DNA of 64,000 nt from Pseudomonas taeanensis MS-3. GTDB taxonomy: Bacteria > Pseudomonadota > Gammaproteobacteria > Pseudomonadales > Pseudomonadaceae. Shown piece after piece: positions 10,301 through 18,921 of this stretch. The position numbers and the translations under genes are program-made. A model generated the notes under the pieces. That model searched no databases and was not told the DNA's origin. It was given only the letters and a program-made list of their open reading frames with translations. The stretch lies in contig NZ_AWSQ01000001.1 of the NCBI RefSeq assembly GCF_000498575.2, positions 281,048-345,047 of the forward strand, in the 5' to 3' direction. The stretch's first letter is position 1. Each line of letters opens with the position of its first letter.

Positions 10301-11613
10301 TGGTGGATCTGCGCCACGTCGGTGGTCGGCAGGTGGCTCTCTTCACGGCCGCCCTCTTCTGCCGGACCAACCATGCCGGCCAGGGTTGCCTCGACGTAGA
10401 GCAGCGCACCGGCCACATCCATCAGCACCGCGTCACTCGGCTCTCGCTGGCCGCAGGCCAGGCCGTGAACCACATCGATCTGGTCGACGATCACTTTGCG
10501 CGGCTGACCGAAACCGAGAACCGCCAGGGTATCGGCGATTTGCTTGAGTGGTGCCAACAAGGTATCCAGTTCGGCGACCTGGTTGCGATCGCTGCGCACG
10601 AACAGGTCGAGGCTGTCCTTGACCCGCACCAGCTCTTCACACAGCGCGCCGACCACTGAACGCATGGCATCGCGGTCAGGGCCGGCCAAGCGTGCACGCT
10701 CCTCGTCCACGATGTCGCTAGCCGGTAGCGCATCATCGAGGCGGTACTGTTGTTTCAGCGCATTAATTCGCGGCGACTGGGCCGGCGCCTTGGCTATGTA
10801 GAACAACAAATTCTTGATCAGCTCGTCGGGTGCCGGCTGATTGATACCATCGGCGCCTTGCTCCAGCAGGCGTTTCAACTGTTTATCCACCTGACTCATC
10901 AGGCTCCGCACCGAGGAGCTGCTGGCTACACTGCCATTGGCCAGCCCCTCGACCATTCCCGAGGCGATCCGCCACAGCGGGCCGAGTGGTGCGTCTTTGC
11001 ACAAGACTTCGAGACGCGCGAAAACTCGCGCCATATAGCCCAGATTGGTCGGCATATCCTGATTACGGATCACCCCGACCAAGGCCACTTGCAGCATCTG
11101 CCGCAGCTTGCGCAGCAGCACCGGTAGTTCTACCGTGCGCAATTCGGCCAAGGACTCGACCGACAGCGCCGGCAGGCGATCTGACATGTCCGGGGCGAAC
11201 AGGCTGGTTTCCGAGAGCAGTTTCTCGCCACGGGCAGCCCGCAGGTCGTTGAGCAGTGGCAGGACGACCATGGGCAGGTCGCGACGCGCAGTCTGGATGC
11301 GATCGAGATAGACCGGCAGTTGCAGGATCGCCTGCATCAGCACTTCCAGGGCTTCGTTGAGATTAGCCACGCGGCCTTCCATCAACGCCTGCGCCAGTTG
11401 CTCCATCTCTTCGGCAAGCAACGCAGCTCCATAGAACTCCACCATTTGCAGAGTGCCATGGACCTGGTGCACATAGGTCAGGCAGAAGCGCATGCGCGTC
11501 GGATCCTGTGGATTCTCGACGAATCCCTCCAGGGCTTGACGCGCCTGTTTCAGGGTTTCCGCAATTTCGCCCTTGACCCACTCCAGGGCGACATAATCGT
11601 GTCGATCCCCCAT
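4321..11613 (-). CDS. chpA: Giant hybrid histidine kinase ChpA of the Pil-Chp chemosensory system
   Basis: About 2,430 residues. In order there are eight histidine-phosphotransfer-like domains, then a CheA dimerisation/ATPase core, a CheW-like domain and a C-terminal receiver. Putative phospho-sites are His49 (VHQVHG), Thr476 (LLTQVRGG), His815, His972, Thr1114 (LTTLGRG), His1316, His1538 and His1684 (LHTLKGG type). The ATPase N box LEHMLRNAVDHG is near residue 2010, followed by LADDGGGI and GRGVGMDVV. The receiver starts VVDDSVTVRK near 2305, with aspartate in LLDIEMP near 2355 and lysine in LGKPY near 2407. A Glu/Ala/Asp run lies at about 1410-1444. The start at 11613 follows a GGAG ribosome site; an in-frame ATG at 11628 is the alternative. 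It phosphorylates PilG and PilH. Confidence 0.95.
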   Translation of the reverse strand: MGDRHDYVALEWVKGEIAETLKQARQALEGFVENPQDPTRMRFCLTYVHQVHGTLQMVEFYGAALLAEEMEQLAQALMEGRVANLNEALEVLMQAILQLPVYLDRIQTARRDLPMVVLPLLNDLRAARGEKLLSETSLFAPDMSDRLPALSVESLAELRTVELPVLLRKLRQMLQVALVGVIRNQDMPTNLGYMARVFARLEVLCKDAPLGPLWRIASGMVEGLANGSVASSSSVRSLMSQVDKQLKRLLEQGADGINQPAPDELIKNLLFYIAKAPAQSPRINALKQQYRLDDALPASDIVDEERARLAGPDRDAMRSVVGALCEELVRVKDSLDLFVRSDRNQVAELDTLLAPLKQIADTLAVLGFGQPRKVIVDQIDVVHGLACGQREPSDAVLMDVAGALLYVEATLAGMVGPAEEGGREESHLPTTDVAQIHQLVIKEARSGLEQAKDAIIEFIASQWNHEHLARVPELLTQVRGGLAMIPLERAAALLKACNRYIVEQLLARKAVPNWQNLDTLADAITSVEYYLERLAEDNSSQGDLILDVAEESLEALGYPLKDKPSILDRVESQADAAAPLADPLDDIEVLSDEPAGTLADEAAEAPTAEHSESFAVEPLERPSNADAELDALAAEDEVTAGNAGSSNLESLDTELELIDFDAEPSASDTLPAQGLNEAQTSASNGTDMQLEEFSLDDLDSPEHWDEAELAAMQLPEVELPSAQPVVDEEPLTEEQPLSMADVMAAPTQAINPPAQDIPPSLLPPPADEEPIDEELLEVFVEEAGEVLETIAEYLPQWCANTDDKEALSEVRRAFHTLKGSGRMVRALVIGELAWSIENLLNRVLERSIEPGAEVQQVIADVVALMPALVDEFASNAQRQRDDVDLLAATAHALAKGQSLPRQDAPAAQLADPAGEVAAVATVEDGVEALDPQLLEIFRNEAESHLDTLVGFLADCAQELPQPVTDNLQRALHTLKGSAYMAGILPVAEIAAPLEKLVKEFKANLIPMDLAEAELLSSAEHLFRSGLEQLDNQPLAPLSGAPEFLERTQKLHQDRLDTALSNRQNEQGEHRDPQLISIFLAEGMDILLDAEELLRRWREHPSERQELSALLEELTTLGRGADMAELPQIDELCEALLDLYGAVEEGRLAVSERFFSEVELAHEALISMMDQVAAGLQVSAQPECVDALRSLLDEALDPSALALLSTTGDSGMQIVELDAATAALEQALWESDGETEVLSQIDQQVDEDVQNDAVSAPVLDATALSAPSADEALDEEMVTIFLEEAVDILESAGQALERWLAEPDNRAALSSLQRDLHTLKGGARMAEIRPIGDLAHELESLYEGLLDRRYSHCPELAELLQQSHDRLTQLLELLQKRVELPLPLELIEAIRTFREVGRQGLSSAMALPEAELEAEAEAEAEAEAEAEAEDEDEAEDEDEAELSLEEELPTTVEVEAEIDPEALDLSMAADAAELQPSGLEPICEQAAEPAVEDERDPELVEIFLEEGLEIIDSSGAALQRWMDDVDNSLELEALLRDLHTLKGGARMAEVGEIGDLAHELEFLYEGLSGGRLRASADLFGLLQACHDSLAEMLEALRDKRAIPSGDSLIATIKRFRANPDEQLSMPSAVQLKAAAEGQDDAEPDILEIFLEEADDLLEAMETAIGRWEGNRGEGAAVDDMLRILHTLKGGARLAGQRRLGDLTHDLEQHLTEAQANGAPWPESLALDVQSGFEGLQKELDQLRQRLQNSQVADTAAPSAGEGVVKPAPAVTPGLVAPIVAASAMPAEELVEKVLPFVRRAQEAAQETAARRAPQELVKVPAELLEGLVNLAGETSIFRGRVEQQVSDFGFTLSEMESTIDRVRDQLRRLDIETQAQIISRYQAEAERSGYEDFDPLEMDRHSQLQQLSRALFESASDLLDLKETLAARNRDAETLLLQQARVNTELQEGLMRTRMVPFDRLLPRLRRIVRQVAGELGKQVEFVVGNAEGEMDRAVLERIVAPLEHMLRNAVDHGIESSEVRRTSGKSEQGTIRLSLGREGGDIVLTLADDGGGIKLDAVRRKAIERGLMDQESDLTDHEILQFILEAGFSTAEQVTQISGRGVGMDVVHSEVKQLGGAMSIDSVLGAGTTFTIRLPFTVSVNRALMVLSGEDLYAIPLNTIEGIVRVSPYELEAYYAPDAPRFEYAGQAYELRYLGDLLNNGQQPKLIGQSLPLPVILVRSSEHAVAVQVDSLAGSREIVVKGLGPQFAGVHGISGATILGDGRVVVILDLLATIRVLHAHLQSQLQPRLASRVATEAEVEADRPTLVMVVDDSVTVRKVTSRLLERNGMNVLTAKDGVDAIAQLQEHKPDIMLLDIEMPRMDGFEVATLVRHDERLKDLPIIMITSRTGEKHYERAMTIGVNEYLGKPYQESLLLDTIGQLVGRHPVKRT
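7283..7385 (-). repeat. Hexanucleotide-type tandem repeat coding for an acidic Glu-Ala/Glu-Asp linker in chpA
   Basis: The plus strand shows GGCTTC repeated about nine times in succession, preceded by GTCTTC/GGCTTC variants. On the coding strand this is GAAGCC (Glu-Ala), with GAAGAC (Glu-Asp) units at the C-terminal side. It lies between two phosphotransfer domains, so it extends a flexible linker rather than a folded domain. Perfect hexamer repeats can change in number without breaking the frame. Confidence 0.9.
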
Positions 11614-11634
11614 AGCCACTCCACTCATAAAGCC

Positions 11635-12510
11635 CTATCCCTTGCGGGTAAACGCCAGCACTTGTGTGTCGGCCACCGGGATCAACTCCGGATGCTGCCA
11701 ACCGACCACTTCACCTACCCCCACCACCAGTAGACCACCCGGCGCCAGGCATTCAGCCAGGCGGTTGAGGATCTCACGGCGCCGCCAGCGGCGAAAATAG
11801 ATCAACAAGTTCTGACAAAAAATGACGTCCATACCGGACATTGGCGCCTTGGCCAGTTCCAGTACATTGAGCTTGGCGCAACACACCCGCGCTGCCAGCC
11901 TCGGCACTACCTTGAAGCGTCCATCGGACTCGGGCGCGAAATAGCGCTGACACAAGTCCGCATCCAGTTCTTCCAGCTTGCGCGCGGCATACTGAGCCTC
12001 ACGAGCCTTGCTCAGCGCGCTGAGGCTGATATCGGTGCCGGTCACACCGAAGTAGTCGGGCTGTGGCGTATCACGCAGCACCTCGGCAGCGCTAATCGCC
12101 AACGAATACGGCTCCTCACCGCTGGAGCAACCCACACTCCATAACTCCAAGGGCCGCGCCAGCCCTAGCTCCAAGCGTTCCCGCAGGTAACGCTCGAGCG
12201 CCTCGAAAGACGCTCGATGGCGAAAGAAACGGGTCTCCTGCACGGTCAACCGATCCAGCAAAGTCGACCATTCCACGGCGCCCCGAGGACCATCGATGAT
12301 CTGCCGGTGGTAGGCGGCGTAGTCCGTAACCCCCAGTTCACGCATTCGGGCAGCCAGGTTGATTTGCAGAAACGTCCGGCGCTGCTCATTGAGCACCAGG
12401 CCGATACGCTCTTCGAGCAACCCTTGCCAGGTGCGAAACTCCGTAGCGGACATATCCACCACCGGTTGCAAGGCCCAGCCCCCTGACTGCATGTCGTGCC
12501 CCTCGCTCAT
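11635..12510 (-). CDS. pilK: Chemoreceptor methyltransferase PilK (CheR family)
   Basis: The 291-residue CheR homologue transfers methyl groups from S-adenosylmethionine to PilJ glutamates. It has the N-terminal helical CheR domain up to about residue 90, then a Rossmann-type domain. Visible motifs are ETRFFRH, the SAM loop LWSVGCSSGEEPYS and the segment DVIFCQNLLIYF. It lies 50 nt after pilJ and its stop is within a few bases of the ATG options for chpA, which shows operon organisation. Size and motif order are normal for the family. Confidence 0.93.
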   Translation of the reverse strand: MSEGHDMQSGGWALQPVVDMSATEFRTWQGLLEERIGLVLNEQRRTFLQINLAARMRELGVTDYAAYHRQIIDGPRGAVEWSTLLDRLTVQETRFFRHRASFEALERYLRERLELGLARPLELWSVGCSSGEEPYSLAISAAEVLRDTPQPDYFGVTGTDISLSALSKAREAQYAARKLEELDADLCQRYFAPESDGRFKVVPRLAARVCCAKLNVLELAKAPMSGMDVIFCQNLLIYFRRWRRREILNRLAECLAPGGLLVVGVGEVVGWQHPELIPVADTQVLAFTRKG

Positions 12511-12560
12511 CGGCGCATGCCTCGGACGGCGACCGTTTCAGGCCGCCGCATCACACCGGC

Positions 12561-14609
12561 TTAAGCCTGCTCCCCAGCTTCCGGCAGGGTAAAGCCGGAG
12601 ACCGACTTACGCATTTCACTGGCCATCTTGGCCAGGTTACCAATGCTCTTGGCAGTAGCCGTAGTACCGGACGAGGTCTGCGAGGTGATCTCCTGGATCA
12701 CGTTCATGGTGTTGGAAATATGCCCGGCCGAAGAGGCCTGCTGGCGCGCCGCGTTGGAGATGTTCTGAATCAAGGCCGCGAGGGTCTTGGATACCTTCTC
12801 GATCTCTTCCAGGGCGACCCCGGCATCCTGCGCCAAGTGAGCACCGCGCACCACTTCCGAGGTGGTCTGCTCCATCGAGATAACCGCTTCGTTGGTGTCG
12901 GTCTGAATGGTCTTGACCAGGGCCCCGATTTGCTTGGTCGCCGCCGACGAACGTTCCGCCAGACGCTGGACTTCGTCCGCTACCACGGCAAAGCCGCGGC
13001 CCGCATCACCAGCCATGGAGGCCTGGATCGCCGCATTGAGGGCGAGAATGTTGGTCTGGTCGGCAATGTCGTTGATCAGGCTTACAATGTCACCGATCTC
13101 CTGAGACGATTCGCCGAGGCGCTTGATCCGCTTCGAGGTGTCCTGGATCTGCTCACGGATGTTATCCATGCCGGTGATGGTGTTGTGTACGACTTCGTTA
13201 CCCTTGTTGGCGATGGCTACCGAGCGCTCCGCTACCGCGGAGGACTCCGAGGCGTTCGCCGATACCTGGTCGATCGACACGGCCATCTCGTTAATTGCCG
13301 CGGAAGCCCCGGCAATTTCCTGGGCCTGGTGCTCTGACGCTTCGGCCAGATGCATGGCAGTGGCCTGGGTTTCCTGGGCGGCGCCGGCTACCTGAACGGC
13401 GGTCAGGTTGATCGTCGCAACCAGGTCACGCAACTGGTCGATGGAATAGTTGATGGAGTCGGCGATGGCCCCGGTGAAGTCTTCGGTTACCGTCGCGGCC
13501 ACGGTCAAGTCACCGTCGGCGAGGTCGGCGATTTCGTCGAGTAGTCGCAGAATCGCCGTCTGGTTACGTTCGTTCTTTTCGGCAGTTTCCGCCAAACGAC
13601 GGCTGGTTTCACGCACCATGACGATGCCGATCAGGATGATCGAAGCCAGCGCCAAAAGACCCAGAAGGTAACCGATGACAGTGTTCAGGGCGCGACCGGC
13701 AGCCAAGTTGTCGAAGCCGACGGCCAGATCCGAAGCCTTATCCAGCAGAGTCTGCGACACGCTGAAGATAACGTTCGCCGACTCGCGAACCTGGAACAAC
13801 TCGGGCGAAGTCTCGAGAATTTCGTCCACAGAACCGGAGACGAACTCAAACAGCTCGGAGATTTCTGCCAAACGCTCAAGGGCTTCCCCGTCGGTCACCT
13901 TGGCAATTTCCATCGCGGCGTTGCCTTCGAGCATGGCGCTCAGCACCCGACCGAACAGGCTGGCATCGCGACCGAACATATCGGCAGCCTGCACCGAGTC
14001 TTCGTCACCGGCCAGTACCTTGTTCACCGAGCCGAGGATTCGTTCGGCGAGCAACGACTGGCGCTGGGCCACCGAGACCTGGGCCGCTGGCGCACCACTT
14101 TCGAGAAGGATGTCGACCACTTCTTCGTACTCGACCTGCAACTGCGGAATGGTTTCCGCGAGCGTCGCGGCCACCTGGTGCAGGGAGAGAACGGTTTGTT
14201 CGCTGGCCAGAATGGCGTCGGTGTTCTGCCGCAAACTGTCCCAGTCCTGCTGCACGGCCGTCATCTGCGTTTGTACGGCTTCCGGAGCTGACGGCACGCC
14301 GCTTGCCTCGTTACCGTCGGTCAGATACCCCCAGCGAGTCAGGAAGTCGTTACGCGCCTCGCGCAACAGACCGAACGCTGCCGGAGTACCAGCCGCCGCC
14401 TCTGTGGCGTTCTTGGCGATACGCTGGGACAGAACGCGCAGTTCGCCGGAGTGGCTGATGTATTCCGTATCGTAGTTGGACTGCGTGTTGATATAGGCGA
14501 AGTTCGCGAACAACAACACGATGGAAACGATCAGGACGATAAACAGTCCTGCGATCAACGTGCTGCTACGCGTACCTGCGAATAAATTGCCTGCGTTTAG
14601 TTTTTTCAT
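12561..14609 (-). CDS. pilJ: Type IV pilus methyl-accepting chemoreceptor PilJ
   Basis: The 682-residue inner-membrane receptor feeds the ChpA kinase. The first transmembrane helix is at about residues 17-40 and the second at about 310-335, with a periplasmic region of about 270 residues between them. A HAMP segment and the cytoplasmic coiled-coil signalling hairpin follow. The hairpin tip reads [18 protein letters not shown] then [18 protein letters not shown], with IQAS in place of the usual IEAAR, as I know it for PilJ. The start [12 protein letters not shown] is preferred to an upstream in-frame start because it gives the known PilJ length. It follows pilI in the operon. Confidence 0.95.
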   Translation of the reverse strand: MKKLNAGNLFAGTRSSTLIAGLFIVLIVSIVLLFANFAYINTQSNYDTEYISHSGELRVLSQRIAKNATEAAAGTPAAFGLLREARNDFLTRWGYLTDGNEASGVPSAPEAVQTQMTAVQQDWDSLRQNTDAILASEQTVLSLHQVAATLAETIPQLQVEYEEVVDILLESGAPAAQVSVAQRQSLLAERILGSVNKVLAGDEDSVQAADMFGRDASLFGRVLSAMLEGNAAMEIAKVTDGEALERLAEISELFEFVSGSVDEILETSPELFQVRESANVIFSVSQTLLDKASDLAVGFDNLAAGRALNTVIGYLLGLLALASIILIGIVMVRETSRRLAETAEKNERNQTAILRLLDEIADLADGDLTVAATVTEDFTGAIADSINYSIDQLRDLVATINLTAVQVAGAAQETQATAMHLAEASEHQAQEIAGASAAINEMAVSIDQVSANASESSAVAERSVAIANKGNEVVHNTITGMDNIREQIQDTSKRIKRLGESSQEIGDIVSLINDIADQTNILALNAAIQASMAGDAGRGFAVVADEVQRLAERSSAATKQIGALVKTIQTDTNEAVISMEQTTSEVVRGAHLAQDAGVALEEIEKVSKTLAALIQNISNAARQQASSAGHISNTMNVIQEITSQTSSGTTATAKSIGNLAKMASEMRKSVSGFTLPEAGEQA

Positions 14610-14693
14610 TATCTGGCCCCCGCCTGGACCGACCGCACTACGGTTTCCATGTAACGCCAAAAGGCCGGCAATGCCGACCCCACCGAAAAGCTG

Positions 14694-15230
14694 TTAATAC
14701 GCAACGTCGAGAAATCGCTGATGCTGGGCCAGTGCATGTGGACTGAACACCAACCAGGCTTGCTCACGTTGAAATACCCCGTGGATAAACGGCTGAATAG
14801 ACGCCTCGAGCAACGGTAGCTGCTCGGAAAAGGTATCTACAGGAAAATGTTGCATGCCGAACACTTCATCGACCGTCAGACCGGCGAAGACATCCCGGTG
14901 ATCGACCACCAGAACCCGACGCTGCTTGCGTAGCGGCGACAACTCCGCGCCGAAAAAGCCACACAGGTCCATCACCGGTAGCAAACGGCCACGCACGTTT
15001 GCGACACCTTTGACCCAGCTTTTTACCCCAGGCAACAGGGTATAGCGCGGCTCGTGCAGTACTTCACCGACTTCCCCCATCGGTGCGACGAACAGACGCT
15101 CGCCCATACGAAAACCGATCCCGCTCCAGGTTTGCATGGTGGCCTGCTGCGAAGGCAAGCCAGCCGCCAACGCTCGACAACGCTGGTCGATATCGAGGAG
15201 GGTTTGAAAAGGTGTTTGCGCGTCCGACAT
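14694..15230 (-). CDS. pilI: CheW-like adaptor PilI
   Basis: The 178-residue single-domain CheW homologue links PilJ to ChpA. Recognisable segments are GERLFVAPMGEVGEVL, VKGVANVRGRLLPVMDL and VLVVDHRDVFAGLTVDEV. It is the first of the two CheW-type adaptors in this operon, the other being ChpC. It lies 45 nt after pilH and 84 nt before pilJ, all on the minus strand. The size is typical of PilI. Confidence 0.93.
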   Translation of the reverse strand: MSDAQTPFQTLLDIDQRCRALAAGLPSQQATMQTWSGIGFRMGERLFVAPMGEVGEVLHEPRYTLLPGVKSWVKGVANVRGRLLPVMDLCGFFGAELSPLRKQRRVLVVDHRDVFAGLTVDEVFGMQHFPVDTFSEQLPLLEASIQPFIHGVFQREQAWLVFSPHALAQHQRFLDVAY

Positions 15231-15275
15231 GCCAACCGTGGCCTTCTTGTTATTTAATTGCGGACCGGCCTGGCA

Positions 15276-15641
15276 TCAGCCGACCAATACCGCATTAAGG
15301 GTTTTCAGCAACGTGGCTTCATCGATCGGCTTGGTCAGGTAGTCTTTAGCACCCTGGCGCTTGCCCCAGACCTTGTCGGTTTCCTGGTCCTTGGTGGTAA
15401 CAATGATCACCGGGATATGGCTGGTGTCGGCATCCTTGGTCAACTGGCGAGTCGCCTGAAAGCCATTGAGGCCGGGCATGACGATATCCATCAGCACCGC
15501 ATCGGGTTTTTCCTGACGCGCCAGGGCGACGCCGTCTGCGCCATTTTCCGCCTTGAGCACTTGATGGCCATGTTTCTCCAACATGGCGGTCAGCTTGTAC
15601 ATCTCGGTCGGTGAGTCATCAACAATCAGAATTCGAGCCAT
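15276..15641 (-). CDS. pilH: Response regulator PilH (stand-alone receiver)
   Basis: The 121-residue CheY-like receiver has no output domain. Key residues are the acidic pair in ILIVDDSPTEM, the phospho-acceptor aspartate in AVLMDIVMPGLNG, the threonine in VIIVTTKDQ and the lysine in YLTKPIDE. In the Pil-Chp system PilH is one of the two ChpA targets and is linked to pilus retraction and phosphate flow. The start MARILIVDD is chosen over an in-frame ATG 12 nt upstream because it matches the normal PilH N-terminus. It sits 48 nt after pilG. Confidence 0.94.
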   Translation of the reverse strand: MARILIVDDSPTEMYKLTAMLEKHGHQVLKAENGADGVALARQEKPDAVLMDIVMPGLNGFQATRQLTKDADTSHIPVIIVTTKDQETDKVWGKRQGAKDYLTKPIDEATLLKTLNAVLVG

Positions 15642-15689
15642 GGTATTTCCCAATACATGAAGAGGCGTCTAGGGCTGAACCGCCAGACG

Positions 15690-16097
15690 TCAGGAGGCTT
15701 GATCCACCGGAATGAAATCGGGCACATGGGCCTTGATCGCACCGAGCAACTCTTCTTTGCTGAAGGGTTTTGTCAGGTACTGATCGGAGCCGACGATGCG
15801 CCCCTTGGCCTTGTCGAACAGGCCGTCCTTGGAGGACAGCATGATCACCGGAGTGGACTTGAAAGCGCTGTTGTTCTTGATCAGGGCGCAGGTTTGATAA
15901 CCATCTAGCCGTGGCATCATGATGTCGACAAAAATGATACTCGGGTGGGTATCGGCGATCTTTGCCAAGGCATCGAAGCCGTCAACGGCCGTAATCACCT
16001 CACAACCCACCTTCTTTAGTAGGGTTTCTGCGGTGCGCCGAATCGTCTTCGAATCGTCGATCACCATCACCCTCAAACCTTCGGAATGCTGTTCCAT
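15690..16097 (-). CDS. pilG: Response regulator PilG (stand-alone receiver)
   Basis: The 135-residue CheY-like protein is the first gene of the minus-strand pil-chp operon. It shows the acidic pair in VMVIDDSKTIRR, the phospho-aspartate in IIFVDIMMPRLDG, the serine in IMLSSKDG and the lysine in YLTKPFSK. PilG is the principal ChpA output regulator that promotes pilus extension and cAMP production. The 239-nt region upstream is shared with the divergent gshB gene and must hold both promoters; I could not pick out convincing -35/-10 pairs there. Confidence 0.94.
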   Translation of the reverse strand: MEQHSEGLRVMVIDDSKTIRRTAETLLKKVGCEVITAVDGFDALAKIADTHPSIIFVDIMMPRLDGYQTCALIKNNSAFKSTPVIMLSSKDGLFDKAKGRIVGSDQYLTKPFSKEELLGAIKAHVPDFIPVDQAS

Positions 16098-16336
16098 GTT
16101 TGCCCTACCATCGCCTCGGTGAGTCGTTATTTTTGCGTTACATCAGTGCGCCTGAGGCCTTACCATCGACGGGCTGCAACCCAATCGTCGGGCCTTTTTA
16201 GCACACTCTCCAGATGCAATCCATAAGCCTCGGAAGTGCAAGGTTTTTTCCTTGACCGCCTGACCTGTCAGCGCCACCCTGACGCCACACGCTAGTTTCG
16301 ACAGCCTTTAGTTACAGTCCTTCACGGAGAATTCCC

Positions 16337-17299
16337 ATGAGCGTCCGCCTCGGCATAGTCATGGACCCCATCGCCCAGATCGCCTTTAAAAAGGACAGCT
16401 CGCTGGCCATGTTGCTGGCCGCCCAAGCACGCGGCTGGTCACTGTTCTATATGGAGCAGCAAGACCTCTACCAAGCCAAAGGCGAAGCACGTGCCCGGCT
16501 CAGCCCACTGTCCGTTTTCAACGATCCGCAGCACTGGTTCGAACTAGGCAGTGAGCGCGACGTAGCGTTGACCGAGCTGGACGTGATCCTGATGCGCAAG
16601 GACCCACCCTTCGATAACGAGTTCGTCTACTCCACTTATCTGCTTGAGCAAGCCGAGCAAGCCGGCGTACTGGTGGTCAACCGCCCGCAGAGTCTGCGCG
16701 ACTGCAACGAAAAGCTGTTTGCCACCCAATTCCCCCAATACACCCCGCCAACCATTGTCACTCGACGGGCCGACATTGTGCGCGAGTTTGCCAAAGAGCA
16801 GCGTGACATCATTCTCAAACCCCTGGATGGCATGGGTGGTTCTTCGATCTTTCGTCATCGCGAGGGCGATCCGAACCTCTCGGTGATTCTGGAAACCCTG
16901 ACCGTCCACGGCACTCAACAGATCATGGTGCAACGTTACCTGCCGGCTATCATCGACGGCGACAAGCGGATCCTGATGATCGACGGTGAGCCTGTCCCCT
17001 ATTGCCTGGCGCGCATCCCGGCCCACGGCGAAACCCGCGGCAACCTGGCCGCAGGCGGTCGTGGCGAGGCGCGTCCGCTGACCGAACGCGATCGTGAGAT
17101 CGCCGCCGCCGTGGGTCCGACCTTGCGCGAAAAAGGCCTGCTATTCGTCGGCCTGGATGTGATCGGCGAGCACCTGACCGAGATCAACGTGACCAGCCCG
17201 ACCTGCATCCGCGAGATTGACGCCGCCTTCGATACGCAGATTGGTGAACGCTTGATGGATGCGATTGCCGAGAAGCTCAATGCGCGCAGTGCTTCATAG
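16337..17299 (+). CDS. gshB: Glutathione synthetase GshB
   Basis: The 320-residue ATP-grasp enzyme joins gamma-glutamylcysteine and glycine to form glutathione in the cytoplasm. The N-terminal substrate domain begins with LGIVMDPIAQIAFKKDS. ATP-grasp motifs include ILKPLDGMGGSSIF near residue 160, RGNLAAGGRGEARPL near 230 and EINVTSPTCIREID near 285. A GGAG Shine-Dalgarno lies about eight bases before the ATG. It is transcribed divergently from pilG and precedes tonB by 56 nt. Length is standard. Confidence 0.96.
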   Translation: MSVRLGIVMDPIAQIAFKKDSSLAMLLAAQARGWSLFYMEQQDLYQAKGEARARLSPLSVFNDPQHWFELGSERDVALTELDVILMRKDPPFDNEFVYSTYLLEQAEQAGVLVVNRPQSLRDCNEKLFATQFPQYTPPTIVTRRADIVREFAKEQRDIILKPLDGMGGSSIFRHREGDPNLSVILETLTVHGTQQIMVQRYLPAIIDGDKRILMIDGEPVPYCLARIPAHGETRGNLAAGGRGEARPLTERDREIAAAVGPTLREKGLLFVGLDVIGEHLTEINVTSPTCIREIDAAFDTQIGERLMDAIAEKLNARSAS

Positions 17300-17355
17300 A
17301 CTTTTGCCTGAGCCCTCGGCAGACTGCGTGGCAACCTGAACTGACCTGACACGCG

Positions 17356-18252
17356 ATGACCGCAGCCGCCCCAAAACTTACCTCCAGCGCCGCCGACATT
17401 CGCCCGGCGGACCGCCTGGGGTTCACCCTGTTTCTCGCCGCCGCACTGCATATCGCCCTGATCCTCGGCCTGGGCTTTACCCTGGCCGAGCCCAGCCAGG
17501 TCAGCAAAACCCTGGAAATCACCCTGTCGACCTTCAAAAGCGAAGAGCAGCCGAAAGAGGCCGACTTCCTCGCCCAGGACAATCAGCAAGGCAGCGGCAC
17601 CTTGGAACACAAGGCAGCACCGAAGACCACCGAACAGGCGACGTTCCAGGACACCCAAGTCAAACGCGTCACCCCACCTGCGGCGCCACGACAGCCTACG
17701 GCCCGCCAGGAAGCGCCGAAGGCCGCGGTTGCCACCCGCAAACCCCAGCCACAGAAGACCCCAGTCAAGCGCGAAGAGGTCAAAGCGGCGCCACAGACAC
17801 CCCCGGCACCGGTGTTCGACAGCGCACAGCTGTCGATGGAAATTGCCAGCCTGGAAGCCGAACTGGCCCAGGATATCCAGCTGTACGCCAAGCGCCCGAA
17901 GATCCTCCGCCTGAACGCTGCCTCGACCCGGCGCGACAAGGGGGCCTGGTACAAGGACGAATGGCGCAAGAAGGTCGAACGCATCGGCAACCTCAACTAC
18001 CCGGACGACGCGCGGCGCAAGCAGATTTATGGCAGCTTGCGCCTGTTGGTGTCGATCAACCGCGACGGCACCTTGTACGAAGTGCAGGTACTGGAGTCCT
18101 CAGGCCAGCGGCTGCTCGACCAGGCGGCACTGCGCATCGTTCGCCTGGCTGCCCCTTACGCACCCTTCACCGGAGATCTGGCCGATGTCGACCGCCTGGA
18201 AATCATCCGCACCTGGCGCTTCGAGCGCGGCGACCGGCTATCGAGTAACTGA
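17356..18252 (+). CDS. tonB3: TonB-family energy transducer (TonB3-type, twitching-associated)
   Basis: The 298-residue protein has a single N-terminal membrane anchor (about residues 17-40, FTLFLAAALHIALILGLGFT), a long periplasmic Lys/Pro/Ala-rich spacer and a C-terminal TonB domain. That domain contains YGSLRLLVSINRDGTLYEVQ and ends near IIRTWRFERGD. TonB proteins pass proton-motive energy to outer-membrane proteins. In P. aeruginosa the homologue at this locus, between gshB and yqgE, is tonB3 and affects twitching and pilus assembly; the symbol here follows from position. No exbB/exbD is adjacent. Confidence 0.85.
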   Translation: MTAAAPKLTSSAADIRPADRLGFTLFLAAALHIALILGLGFTLAEPSQVSKTLEITLSTFKSEEQPKEADFLAQDNQQGSGTLEHKAAPKTTEQATFQDTQVKRVTPPAAPRQPTARQEAPKAAVATRKPQPQKTPVKREEVKAAPQTPPAPVFDSAQLSMEIASLEAELAQDIQLYAKRPKILRLNAASTRRDKGAWYKDEWRKKVERIGNLNYPDDARRKQIYGSLRLLVSINRDGTLYEVQVLESSGQRLLDQAALRIVRLAAPYAPFTGDLADVDRLEIIRTWRFERGDRLSSN

Positions 18253-18351
18253 GTACGCACCCCAGTTCTCCCCTCCGCAGCTCCTCCTGACAGCAACAGC
18301 GATTTGCGTTTTGACTTCCAGCCTCAGGCCGCAAGCTTTAAGCTAACGGAC

Positions 18352-18921
18352 ATGAAAGACGCCAGCCCCAGCTACCTCAAGCACCACTTCCTGATTGCCA
18401 TGCCGCACATGGCCGATCCTAATTTCGCGCAGACCGTCACTTATCTGATCGAGCACAATGAACAGGGCGCCATGGGCCTGGTGATCAACCGCCCGAACGG
18501 CCTCAACCTGGCCGATGTGCTGGAACAGCTGCGACCGGAAAGCCAGCCCCCTGCCCAATGCCAGGACCTGCCGATTTTCTCCGGCGGCCCGATGCAGACC
18601 GACAGGGGCTTCGTCCTGCACCCGGCCGGCCCTCAGTTTCAGGCCACCCTGGACTTGGGCGAGCTGGGCCTATCCACCTCCCAGGACGTGCTGTTCGCCA
18701 TTGCCGACGGCAGCGGCCCGGAAAAATACCTGATCACCCTCGGCTACGCGGGCTGGGATGCCGGACAGCTGGAGAGCGAACTGACTGACAATGCCTGGCT
18801 GACCTGCCCTGCCGACAGCACCATTCTCTTCGACCTGCCCTTCGACCAGCGCCTGGAGGCCGCGGCAGCGCGCCTGGGGGTCAACCTCAGCCTGCTCACC
18901 TCGCAAGCCGGACACGCCTGA
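18352..18921 (+). CDS. yqgE: YqgE/AlgH family protein (UPF0301)
   Basis: The 189-residue cytoplasmic protein belongs to the YqgE/AlgH family, whose molecular role is unsettled. Family landmarks are LKHHFLIAMPHMADPNFAQT at the start, GAMGLVINRP near residue 40, FSGGPMQTDRGFVLH and GYAGWDAGQLESEL. The start at 18352 fits the family; a start 48 nt upstream would add an unusual leader. Its TGA overlaps the ruvX ATG by one base (TGATG), so the two are translationally coupled, an arrangement common in gamma-proteobacteria. Confidence 0.93.
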   Translation: MKDASPSYLKHHFLIAMPHMADPNFAQTVTYLIEHNEQGAMGLVINRPNGLNLADVLEQLRPESQPPAQCQDLPIFSGGPMQTDRGFVLHPAGPQFQATLDLGELGLSTSQDVLFAIADGSGPEKYLITLGYAGWDAGQLESELTDNAWLTCPADSTILFDLPFDQRLEAAAARLGVNLSLLTSQAGHA